Source: Candidatus Zixiibacteriota bacterium
Lineage (GTDB): Bacteria; Zixibacteria; MSB-5A5; UBA10806
Reading direction: 5' to 3'
Assembly: GCA_020348065.1 (NCBI GenBank)
Contig: CP070742.1
Coordinates: 2,605,539 to 2,664,488, forward strand
DNA length: 58,950 bases
In this document: positions 52,325-58,950 of the stretch, piece after piece
Layout of the letters: each line of letters begins with the position of its first letter
Numbering within the stretch: position 1 is the first letter of the stretch
The notes under the pieces: generated by a model
What the model was told of the DNA's origin: nothing
The model's input: only the letters and a program-made list of their open reading frames with translations
Databases searched by the model: none
Translations under genes and position numbers: made by a program

Positions 52325-52443
52325 TCGCAATTTATTGCGACCGCATATACCTTGCCGTGCGAGTCACAGCTTGCTGTGACCGCAAAATGGGCGTGCGAAT
52401 TTTGCAATATGCCGTCAGGCCACGCTTCGCCACGACCTGACGG
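52325..52443. repeat. Hairpin-repeat cluster upstream (+) of tRNA-Pro
   Basis: In the 52299-52575 gap, which holds no gene I can support: TCGCAAT-TT-ATTGCGA followed by CCGC (52325-52344); GTCACAGC-TT-GCTGTGAC followed by CGC (52363-52383); GCAAAAT / ATTTTGC (52382-52388, 52399-52405); CCGTCAGG / CCTGACGG (52412-52419, 52436-52443). The first two belong to the TT-loop/CCGC family found beside both tRNA-Arg genes. Confidence 0.7.
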
Positions 52444-52575
52444 AACTGGCAAATGGTGGGCGGTAGAGTATAATTGATATCCGCCTTGGGGCGTCAGGAT
52501 GTCATTTATTCTATCCTGACGCATAACGAATTCGTTTTCATATTTAATCATTTCGAATCAAAAAAGATGAAAATA

Positions 52576-52649
52576 TCGGGGCGAGAGGATTTGAACCTCC
52601 GACTCCACGGACCCGAACCGTGTGCGCTACCAGACTGCGCTACGCCCCG
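52576..52649 (-). tRNA. tRNA-Pro (anticodon CGG)
   Basis: Acceptor CGGGGCG / CGCCCCG plus discriminator A, anticodon loop TTCGGGT between CACGG and CCGTG, T-arm GGAGG-TTCAAAT-CCTCT. No CCA encoded. Confidence 0.93.
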
Positions 52650-52734
52650 TATTCTTCGGCTGCCGCCCGAAGGCGACGATTTAAAATAGAAAGAGCCCGC
52701 CAAAAGTCAATATCAATCTGGGACATCTCCCCTG

Positions 52735-53145
52735 TCATAAATCGGGATTTTTCAGCAATTCTAAATACTTTCGAGGCAGGCCGCATGGTTTTCCCGTTCC
52801 GATCCGGGAACAGAGCAGGCCGGTCTCGGCGAAAATCGCCCTTTCCCCTTGCTGATTATAAATCTCATATTTCAGTATGAAGCTGGCTCTCTTTATAGAT
52901 TTCACTTCAACATAAACGTCGATTATCTCATCGAAAGTGAGAGGGCTGGCATACTCGACATTAACGCCGTTTATAATAAACTCATAGCCCTCGCTTCTCA
53001 TGGTCTTGTAAGATATTCCCAGTTGGCGCCAGAACTCCACTCTCGCGATTTCAAGGTATGTGACTATATTGGTATGGTGAACTACCCCCTGAAGATCCAC
53101 CTCATCGAAACGCACTCTCCAGGAGACATGGAATCGCCCGCTCAA
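52735..53145 (-). CDS. YbgC-type acyl-CoA thioesterase
   Basis: 136-aa hot-dog fold thioesterase. Active-site region FDEVDLQGVVHHTNIVTYLE matches the 4-hydroxybenzoyl-CoA thioesterase/YbgC signature (Asp, G-V, then Y-x-E-x-A-R). Hydrolyses short-chain or aromatic acyl-CoA in the family; substrate here unknown. ATG overlaps the stop of the upstream GAF-receiver gene by four bases. Confidence 0.9.
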   Translation of the reverse strand: MSGRFHVSWRVRFDEVDLQGVVHHTNIVTYLEIARVEFWRQLGISYKTMRSEGYEFIINGVNVEYASPLTFDEIIDVYVEVKSIKRASFILKYEIYNQQGERAIFAETGLLCSRIGTGKPCGLPRKYLELLKNPDL

Positions 53146-55148
53146 GCCGACGATTTCTCCCGCAGCAGATCGGCTATGACCTCCGAAAGCTGCTCGATCC
53201 TGAACGGTTTTCTCAGCACTCTATCGACTCCGCTGCCGTCGATTTCAGTCTGCTCCGGCTCCTGCCCCCATCCGGATATGAGAACAAAGCTGATTTGGGG
53301 GTCAATCTCCTTGAGCTTCGATGACAGCTCCAGCCCACTGATCCTGTCGAGGATGTTATCGGCCACGACTATCTCAAATCCGTCGTTTCCCTCCGCCGCT
53401 TTTTGAAATTCGCTGATCGCTTCCTCCGATTCGGATACTACCACAGCATTATAACCCATTCCCGTAAGCATACTGGTTAAAAGCTCGCGAATCACATCCT
53501 GGCTGTCGACGGCGAGAATACGTATCGGTTTCGAATCCGCGGTAACCTTTTTTTCCGCTTTCCTTTCGAGAGCGATATTCTCTGCACTGACGACTTTTCG
53601 CCGCACCGCCTCTGTCGGGGTTGACGGCCTTTCGGCGGATCCGGGTTTTGCCGGCTCCGAAAGCAGGCGAGCGGTGCCTATACCCTCATTCGCGGATTGC
53701 TTTATAATCTCCAGCCAGCTGATCAGGCTTTTCATCCCCGGATCGCCGTCGGTACCGGAATAGTCATCTATCAGTTTTTCCAGATCACCGCCGATTTTCT
53801 CGAATTTCTCGGAGATTTGCTCCATTGCCTCAGAGGTTTCCGGACTGCGCTTTAAGGTCACCGAGCGAATAGAATCAATGCCCGATTTCTTTGCCGGCTT
53901 TCCGGAATCTAAAAGGCGTAGTGACAATCCCTGGATAATTTTACAGGCGTTATAGAAAAACTCAAAGTCAACGGAAGGGCTACGTCGACTTTCCATACGG
54001 ATAAAAAGAATTGCGGTTTTATCGGGCATGGCGCAGAAAGCGTAAGATCTTCTTTCAGCAAACTCTTTAAACGGCGGTTTTTGATTCCAGCTGATAAGCC
54101 CCGACGGCGCCGTCTCTATATCGAAATCGAGCTGATCGTTCAGATTTAACACTCTCCCGGCGGCATCGGGTTCGGACGACAGAATTATTTTCCAGGTCCT
54201 TCCCGGTTTTTCAGCCAGGTCGAATCGATCGCCGCCCAGGATACGCGTCAGGGTCCATGTAATTCCTCTGATGGCGCCCTGACCGGTGCCCGCCAATCTT
54301 GACGTGACATAAATCTCATCCCCCAATGATGCCAGAAAGGCCCGGGTTTTTTCCAACGAGTTCGCGGTGGAACGCATTTTTCGGCCCAGGACAAGGGCCG
54401 CGCCCAGCTGCTCCCCAAACTGCTCTAAGAGATCGACTCGCAACTTCCCGGGTCTGTATGGGCCCCTGCCGAATAAGGTTATTACGCCCCAGTGCTCGCC
54501 ATAAGAGACAATGGGAATTAGGGCCATATGCGTGAATCCATCGATTTTACCGCCGAATATCTCATAATCGTGGCTTAGCCTTAAATTCCGGATTATTAAA
54601 AGACGTTTATTCTTTGCGGTCCTGCCGATAGCCGTATCTTCGAGACCTAACGTCTCCAGCCGACGGGCCATGCGCGCCGAAAGACCGATATACGAACCCA
54701 GAACCAGATTCTGCCTGGCGGCGTGAAATATATGCGCCGCACCCGCCGACATTTTCAAGATAGATATTATTTTGTCCAGGGCGAAGTTTAAAAGCTCCAT
54801 TAAACTACCGCTGGAGGCCGCCAACTGGGTTATTTCGCTTATGGCCCGTTGCTGTCTCTCCTCGGAAAGCTCGGCGTAGATAGCTGATTTGCCAATAATA
54901 ATGGCCAGAATTCTAGAGATGATTAAGCTGCAAAAACCGATTAAAATGATTTTCTGATAAAGCGGAAACGGCCTTAAATCCTGATCAAACAGGGTAATAG
55001 ATTTATAAAAATAGAGACTAAATAAAATTAAAATCAGGCCGGAAATCCAGAATATATGAAAAATAATACCCCTGGCGCGCTTCTCCGAACCCCAGTAAAT
55101 TATCGCTGAAAAACACAATCCGGATATCATCAAAAGATAATGACCCAT
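53142..55148 (-). CDS. Membrane GAF protein with C-terminal receiver domain
   Basis: 668 aa. Three N-terminal transmembrane helices within residues 1-95, a short coiled segment (LSEERQQRAISEI), then a GAF domain about 105-255 (ILKMSAGAAHIFH...THMALIPIVSYGEHWGVITLFGRG). A long central region follows with low conservation. The C-terminal receiver domain (~545-665) has phosphoacceptor Asp in IVVADNILDRISGLEL and the conserved Lys in RVLRKPFRIEQL. No histidine-kinase core is present. It may be phosphorylated by a separate kinase; the HisKA-only protein 1 kb away is a candidate partner by proximity. Confidence 0.8.
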   Translation of the reverse strand: MGHYLLMISGLCFSAIIYWGSEKRARGIIFHIFWISGLILILFSLYFYKSITLFDQDLRPFPLYQKIILIGFCSLIISRILAIIIGKSAIYAELSEERQQRAISEITQLAASSGSLMELLNFALDKIISILKMSAGAAHIFHAARQNLVLGSYIGLSARMARRLETLGLEDTAIGRTAKNKRLLIIRNLRLSHDYEIFGGKIDGFTHMALIPIVSYGEHWGVITLFGRGPYRPGKLRVDLLEQFGEQLGAALVLGRKMRSTANSLEKTRAFLASLGDEIYVTSRLAGTGQGAIRGITWTLTRILGGDRFDLAEKPGRTWKIILSSEPDAAGRVLNLNDQLDFDIETAPSGLISWNQKPPFKEFAERRSYAFCAMPDKTAILFIRMESRRSPSVDFEFFYNACKIIQGLSLRLLDSGKPAKKSGIDSIRSVTLKRSPETSEAMEQISEKFEKIGGDLEKLIDDYSGTDGDPGMKSLISWLEIIKQSANEGIGTARLLSEPAKPGSAERPSTPTEAVRRKVVSAENIALERKAEKKVTADSKPIRILAVDSQDVIRELLTSMLTGMGYNAVVVSESEEAISEFQKAAEGNDGFEIVVADNILDRISGLELSSKLKEIDPQISFVLISGWGQEPEQTEIDGSGVDRVLRKPFRIEQLSEVIADLLREKSSA

Positions 55149-55281
55149 GAAAAAATTATGCCATTAATACGTGAACATTGTCAATTTATTTCTTCCATTT
55201 ACGGCGTTTTAGAAATTCCTTTTTCGCAAACACCTGAAATAATTATAAAAATAAATCTTTGCGAAAACGTCCAAAAAAAAC

Positions 55282-55310
55282 TTGACGAAACAAATCCGGT
55301 GAAATAAAGT
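55282..55310 (+). promoter_or_regulatory. Putative promoter of the arsR-P-type ATPase operon
   Basis: TTGACG (55282-55287), 17-bp spacer, TAAAGT (55305-55310), about 30 nt upstream of the arsR-like ATG. An ArsR operator would be expected to overlap it, but I see no clean 12-2-12 palindrome. Confidence 0.45.
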
Positions 55311-55347
55311 TATATTTACGTATCTACAGGTATTAATGGGAGGATTT

Positions 55348-55704
55348 ATGCCCGAAGAAAAGAATGATTTTCTGGTTGTCGACCACGACAGGGTCAATAA
55401 GATAAAGGAATCCCTGGTTCCCGAAAATCTGATTGTGGCCATGTCAGAGAACTTTAGAGTCCTTTCCGATCCTACCAGAATCAGAATACTTCTCGCGCTC
55501 GAAAATGGGGAGTTATGTGTATGTGATATAGCCGCTTTAATCAATTTACCTCAACCGTCAGTTTCACATCATTTAAAGGCCTTGAGGCAGCTGGGTATTA
55601 TAAAATTCAAAAAATCCGGCAAAATGACTTTATACTCCTTAAAGGATATACGAATTTCCGGTCTTCTGGCCGTAGCGCGAGATTTTTCCAGGAATCATGT
55701 CTGA
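55348..55704 (+). CDS. ArsR/SmtB-family metal-sensing repressor
   Basis: 118-aa winged-helix repressor. Core: LSDPTRIRILLALENGELCVCDIAAL, where ELCVCDIA is the Cys-x-Cys metal site in helix alpha-3 typical of CadC/ArsR sensors, then the recognition helix QPSVSHHLKALRQLGII. It likely represses its own operon and releases DNA on binding Cd, Zn, Pb or As. ATG at 55348 is preceded by GGAGGA at 3 nt; the in-frame ATG at 55336 lacks a site. Located 65 nt before the P-type ATPase gene. Confidence 0.93.
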   Translation: MPEEKNDFLVVDHDRVNKIKESLVPENLIVAMSENFRVLSDPTRIRILLALENGELCVCDIAALINLPQPSVSHHLKALRQLGIIKFKKSGKMTLYSLKDIRISGLLAVARDFSRNHV

Positions 55705-55768
55705 CCTATGATGAATTATCAAATGGAGCGGTATTAATATATTGACAGGGGGAATAACGGCTTAAAGT

Positions 55769-57907
55769 ATGACTTCAAAGAAGGAAAATAAGCAGAATCA
55801 AAATCGGTCATGTAAAATCAGTTTCGGAATCCAGGGTATGGATTGCCCGGACTGCGCCATGAAGCTGGAGAAAAATATATCCAGAATGCGGGGAGTCGAT
55901 TCCGTAAACATCGATTTTATTTCCGGTAAAATGACCGCGATCGGCGAGGGTATCCGCGAAAGCGATATTGCCGATAAGGTAAGCTCTCTCGGCTATAAAG
56001 CAGTCAGCTACAGGGATTCTGTTCTGGATAAGGATGAGATAGACCGAAAGACTCGAAGAAGGCAGCTTTTGGAGGTTATTATTGCCGGAATTCTGGCGGT
56101 ATCAGGCGGCATTCTCTTAAATTTCGAAAACCTCTCCTTTATCGGCAAATCCTTGATACTTGCAGGAATAATCATCAGCGGGCATAACATAGGAAAAAAA
56201 GGATTGCTGGCGCTCCGTAAGCTAAGTCTGGATATGAACTTCCTGATGTCCGCCGCGGTTTTAGGGGCGATTTTTATAGGTGAATGGCTGGAGGCAGGAG
56301 TTGTTATTATTCTTTTCGCGATCGCGCAGCTTCTCGAATCATATAGCCTTGCCCGCTCCAACCGGGCTGTAAAATCGTTGATGGACCTCTCCCCTAAAAA
56401 AGCCGTCGTAAAAAGAAACGGGGAAGAAATTATCATAGATATCGAAAAGATAATTATCGGAGATATCGTTTCGGTCAGACCAGGCGAACAAATTCCCGTC
56501 GACGGCAATGTCATAAGGGGTTTTTCATCGGTAAACCAGGCCAATATCACCGGAGAATCGATTCCCGTACTTAAAAACACAGGCGAACAGGTATATGCGG
56601 GCACGATAAACGGTGATGGTTTTATGGAGATAGAAACTCTGAAGACCCCGGACGATTTTAAGCTAAGCAGAATTATAAGGCTGGTGGAGGAAGCCCGGAC
56701 CAAAAGAGCGCCGTCGCAAAGTTTTGTCGAGAAATTTGCCGCTATCTATACTCCTATTGTTACGGCTTTAGCGGTTCTTGTGGCCGTTATTCCCCCGTTG
56801 TTATTCGGGGCTTTGTGGATCGATTGGATTTACAGGGCCCTGGCCCTGCTTGTCATTGCCTGCCCCTGCGCGCTGGTGATATCGACGCCGGTAACCGTGG
56901 TCTCCGCGTTAACCAACGCTGCCAGAAATGGGGTGCTTATCAAGGGCGGTATTTTCATCGAGAATCTACATAAAATAAAGGCAATTGCCTTCGACAAAAC
57001 CGGCACGATCACAAAGGGGAGATTATCCGTTGATAAGATCCTGAGTTTCAGCAACGCTGACGAAGAAAAAATCCTCCGATTTGCGGCCTCCATCGAGAAG
57101 ATGAGCCAGCATCCCATAGGAAACGCCATCGTTAGACATGCCGAGGAGATGGGGCTGTCTTTAAAGCGAGTAGACGGATTTCATTCTATTCCCGGCAAAG
57201 GCGCCCGCGGAAAAATCGGGGAGGATGAAATTTACGCGGGTAATCTCGCACTTTTTAAAGATTTTAGCGCTTTAAAAAACAAGGATATCCTCGAAAAAAT
57301 CAAAAAAGAGGCCAAAACCGCCGTAATCGTGGGCACAAAAGAACAGATATTGGGACTCATATTAATATCTGACGAGATACGCCCCGGGACCGGAAAGGTC
57401 ATAGATGAGATAAAGTCCCTGGGGATTAGAAACTCTATCATGATAACCGGCGATAATGATCGAATAGCCGGAGAGGTCGGGAAAGAGGTCGGGATCGATA
57501 AAATTGAAGCCGATTTGATGCCTGAGGAAAAGGTCCGATTTATCGAAAAACTAAAAAAAAGATATGATTCTGTCACGATGATCGGAGACGGCGTAAATGA
57601 CGCGCCCGCCCTGGCGGCAGCAAACATCGGTATCGCTATGGGGGCTATCGGCTCGGATGTAGCGCTGGAGACCGCCGATATCGCGCTCATGTCGGACGAT
57701 CTTTCGCGAATTCCCTGGGCTTTCAGGCTTTCGAAAAAATCCTACCGGATAATTGTAACCAACATTGTAATGGCTATAGGCATTAAGGCGGTATTCATAG
57801 GATTGGCTTCGGTCGGGCTGGCGACACTTTGGATGGCTGTTTTCGCCGATATGGGCGTTTCCTTGATGGTTATTATTAACGGCATGCGGGCCTTGAGATT
57901 GCATTAA
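55769..57907 (+). CDS. Heavy-metal P1B-type ATPase (Zn/Cd/Pb exporter type)
   Basis: 712 aa. N-terminal HMA domain with GMDCPDCAMKL, transmembrane segments around 95-160, phosphatase/TGES motif as TGESIPV. The transport motif is CPCAL in VIACPCALVIS, the phosphorylation site is DKTGTITKG, followed by HPIGNAIVRH, and the hinge is GDGVNDAPALAAANIGIAMG. The last helix has FADMGVSLMVIINGMR; the Asp-x-Gly there is typical of the P1B-2 (Zn/Cd/Pb) group. Pumps metal out of the cytoplasm. The ArsR neighbour supports metal-induced expression. Confidence 0.95.
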   Translation: MTSKKENKQNQNRSCKISFGIQGMDCPDCAMKLEKNISRMRGVDSVNIDFISGKMTAIGEGIRESDIADKVSSLGYKAVSYRDSVLDKDEIDRKTRRRQLLEVIIAGILAVSGGILLNFENLSFIGKSLILAGIIISGHNIGKKGLLALRKLSLDMNFLMSAAVLGAIFIGEWLEAGVVIILFAIAQLLESYSLARSNRAVKSLMDLSPKKAVVKRNGEEIIIDIEKIIIGDIVSVRPGEQIPVDGNVIRGFSSVNQANITGESIPVLKNTGEQVYAGTINGDGFMEIETLKTPDDFKLSRIIRLVEEARTKRAPSQSFVEKFAAIYTPIVTALAVLVAVIPPLLFGALWIDWIYRALALLVIACPCALVISTPVTVVSALTNAARNGVLIKGGIFIENLHKIKAIAFDKTGTITKGRLSVDKILSFSNADEEKILRFAASIEKMSQHPIGNAIVRHAEEMGLSLKRVDGFHSIPGKGARGKIGEDEIYAGNLALFKDFSALKNKDILEKIKKEAKTAVIVGTKEQILGLILISDEIRPGTGKVIDEIKSLGIRNSIMITGDNDRIAGEVGKEVGIDKIEADLMPEEKVRFIEKLKKRYDSVTMIGDGVNDAPALAAANIGIAMGAIGSDVALETADIALMSDDLSRIPWAFRLSKKSYRIIVTNIVMAIGIKAVFIGLASVGLATLWMAVFADMGVSLMVIINGMRALRLH

Positions 57908-58000
57908 TTATACTGCTTTATTTTCAGCATCGATTTTTTCTTTGCGGCCAGCATAAAAAATATTGCCCATAATTATTGATTTCCGTATATTTCCTGGCAG

Positions 58001-58222
58001 ATGAAAGATCCTATTTTCATACCGTCGCTTTTTTCAAGGGTTATTGCGGTAGTTATGGTTTTGGCCATACTTATTATTTTAGCTGTCGTTTTAGTCGCAG
58101 GCCATATTACCACTCTCGATCTTGCCGGTACGTTGATCAGCGCTGTGATCATCGCCTATATAGTTCATCTCTGGATTTATTATTGGAAGAAACCGGGCCC
58201 CGAAGAGGAAAGCGACCGGTAG
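58001..58222 (+). CDS. Small two-helix membrane protein
   Basis: 73 aa, unrecognised. Two hydrophobic stretches, about 13-34 (VIAVVMVLAILIILAVVLVAG) and 42-60 (GTLISAVIIAYIVHLWIYYW), then a charged tail KKPGPEEESDR. The ATG is preceded by a weak GGCAG. It lies 93 nt after the P-type ATPase and may belong to its operon, perhaps as an accessory, but nothing beyond position supports this. Confidence 0.6.
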   Translation: MKDPIFIPSLFSRVIAVVMVLAILIILAVVLVAGHITTLDLAGTLISAVIIAYIVHLWIYYWKKPGPEEESDR

Positions 58223-58228
58223 AATGAA

Positions 58229-58256
58229 AAAGGACGCCCGAAGCGCCCTTCTTTCT
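58229..58256. terminator. Putative bidirectional terminator between convergent genes
   Basis: AAGG-A-CGC / GCG-C-CCTT hairpin with a 5-nt loop (one mismatch), bordered by AAAA on the left and TTCTTTCT on the right, in the 51-bp gap between two convergent genes. Confidence 0.4.
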
Positions 58257-58273
58257 AAAATATTTATATAATA

Positions 58274-58948
58274 TTAATCTATCTTCTTTTCCTCTTCCAC
58301 CTCGACATTGATCTCGCGTTTGCCGTCCGGACGATCTTTTATGGTAATTTTGGGATTTTTCAATCCTTTCTCGGCCAGTTTTTTCTTCAACTCCTCTTTT
58401 ATCTGCTCGTTGGTTTTTCCCTTGGTATCGATGTCGAGGTTTTCTTTGACCGGGGATTTGATTTCTATCTCTCCCCCTTCGCCCACCACTAGCTCCATTA
58501 CCTCAACGGTCTCGAACTCTTTGGCCTCGCCTTCAGACAATTCAACATTTTTAATTGCTATCCGCCTTTGCCCTTCCGGGTTCGTAGTAACTGTTACGCG
58601 GGGATTTTTATATCCCCGTTTCTTCAACCCCTCTTCTAATTCTTTTCTCACCTCTTCGTCGGTCTTGCCCTCCGTTTCCACCTTCAAATCGATCTTATCC
58701 TTCGCCTGGGCATAAAGACTACCTGTCGCCTCTACGATTATGGGAGTTATTATAATATCCAAAGTGGAGCGCATCAGAGAGGATATGGCCGAGGATATCT
58801 CCCTGGCCACTTTTTTCGATGGTATATTCCTGATGTGATATTTGACCTGATTTCCATCGACTTCAAAGGTAAATGCAGCTTCACCATACCCCAGCGCCGT
58901 TACAATATCAGCCGCTACTTCTTTATCGGCGGCATCTTCAGAGCCTAT
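58274..58948 (-). CDS. Tandem-repeat protein of unknown function (5' end beyond window)
   Basis: The frame is open to the right edge, so at least 224 residues; the start is not in the window. N-terminal part is a folded segment (VAADIVTALGYGEAAFTFEVDG). From about residue 88 there are two ~60-residue repeats. The first contains VETEGKTDEEVRKELEEGLK, GYKNPRVTV and PEGQRR. The second contains IDTKGKTNEQIKEELKKKLA, GLKNPKITI and PDGKRE. Each has beta-helix-beta character. I do not recognise the family. Highly charged and probably soluble. GTG at 58810 inside the frame is not needed as a start, since coding continues past it. Confidence 0.7.
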   Translation of the reverse strand: MGSEDAADKEVAADIVTALGYGEAAFTFEVDGNQVKYHIRNIPSKKVAREISSAISSLMRSTLDIIITPIIVEATGSLYAQAKDKIDLKVETEGKTDEEVRKELEEGLKKRGYKNPRVTVTTNPEGQRRIAIKNVELSEGEAKEFETVEVMELVVGEGGEIEIKSPVKENLDIDTKGKTNEQIKEELKKKLAEKGLKNPKITIKDRPDGKREINVEVEEEKKID

Positions 58949-58950
58949 TC

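Noticed and set aside
57976-58227. Alternative 83-aa frame overlapping the small membrane protein
   Set aside because: Its composition (Tyr/Arg/Cys-rich) looks like an out-of-frame reading, whereas the 58001 frame gives two clean membrane helices.
1-58950. CRISPR array, IS element or integron in the window
   Set aside because: I saw no regularly spaced direct repeats, no transposase or integrase gene, and no terminal inverted repeats around the AT-rich gene.

Overview
The window reads as a chromosomal segment of an uncultured, largely anaerobic Gram-negative bacterium. I would place it in the FCB superphylum, with a Zixibacteria-like lineage as best guess. The grounds are a PorV/FadL-type outer-membrane barrel, a tiny AURKAIP1/COX24-type protein, frequent TTG starts, and a large Hdr/2-oxoacid:ferredoxin oxidoreductase cluster beside an Fe/Mn superoxide dismutase. 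The lineage is inference; no rRNA is present.

Layout. 1-1845: a 5'-truncated methyltransferase remnant next to an AT-rich unrecognised 539-aa gene, probably an acquired island. 1892-6333: single housekeeping genes (SLOG protein, acylphosphatase, apt, SOD, GYD protein, tRNA-Arg, cytidylate-kinase-like protein, GNAT). 6506-19886: proS, then the classical rimP-nusA-ylxQ-infB-DUF503-rbfA-nrnA-truB-ribF-rpsO-pnp-M16 translation/RNA operon with a rimP-leader-like hairpin. 19926-22787: holin-4-like membrane protein and leuS. 22863-28105 (minus): GH57 glycosidase, TPR protein, outer-membrane barrel, PilZ protein.

28148-40166 (minus) is the most interesting part. It holds HdrC, HdrB, a possible 54-aa protein, KorD-A-B-C, a tandem HdrA, MvhD, an HdrD-like protein, an HdrA-MvhD fusion and a small zinc-ribbon protein. 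Both HdrA genes are interrupted at the same place by an in-frame TGA, exactly where the family has the second Cys of its DCxxC motif. Each TGA is followed 20 nt later by a perfect 7-bp stem with a GGTC loop, and the two stems differ by a compensatory base-pair change. I read both as selenocysteine-containing HdrA proteins. No hydrogenase or formate dehydrogenase genes are present, so the genes suggest an electron-bifurcating or confurcating complex coupled to ferredoxin and a 2-oxoacid oxidoreductase.

40390-58948: tRNA-Arg(CCT), a small-gene operon (sppA, FmdB-type protein, HU, COX24-like, YfcE), a LysM transglycosylase, miaA-mutL behind a decayed cysteine desulfurase, an NtrC-type regulator, purF, a HisKA-only protein, tRNA-Pro, a thioesterase with a membrane GAF-receiver protein, an ArsR/P-type ATPase metal-efflux pair, and an open-ended tandem-repeat protein.

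Two cross-cutting signals appear. Palindromic hairpins cluster beside all three tRNA genes. Several genes without a Shine-Dalgarno sequence have a promoter-like -35/-10 pair placed so that the transcript would start at or within a few bases of the start codon.
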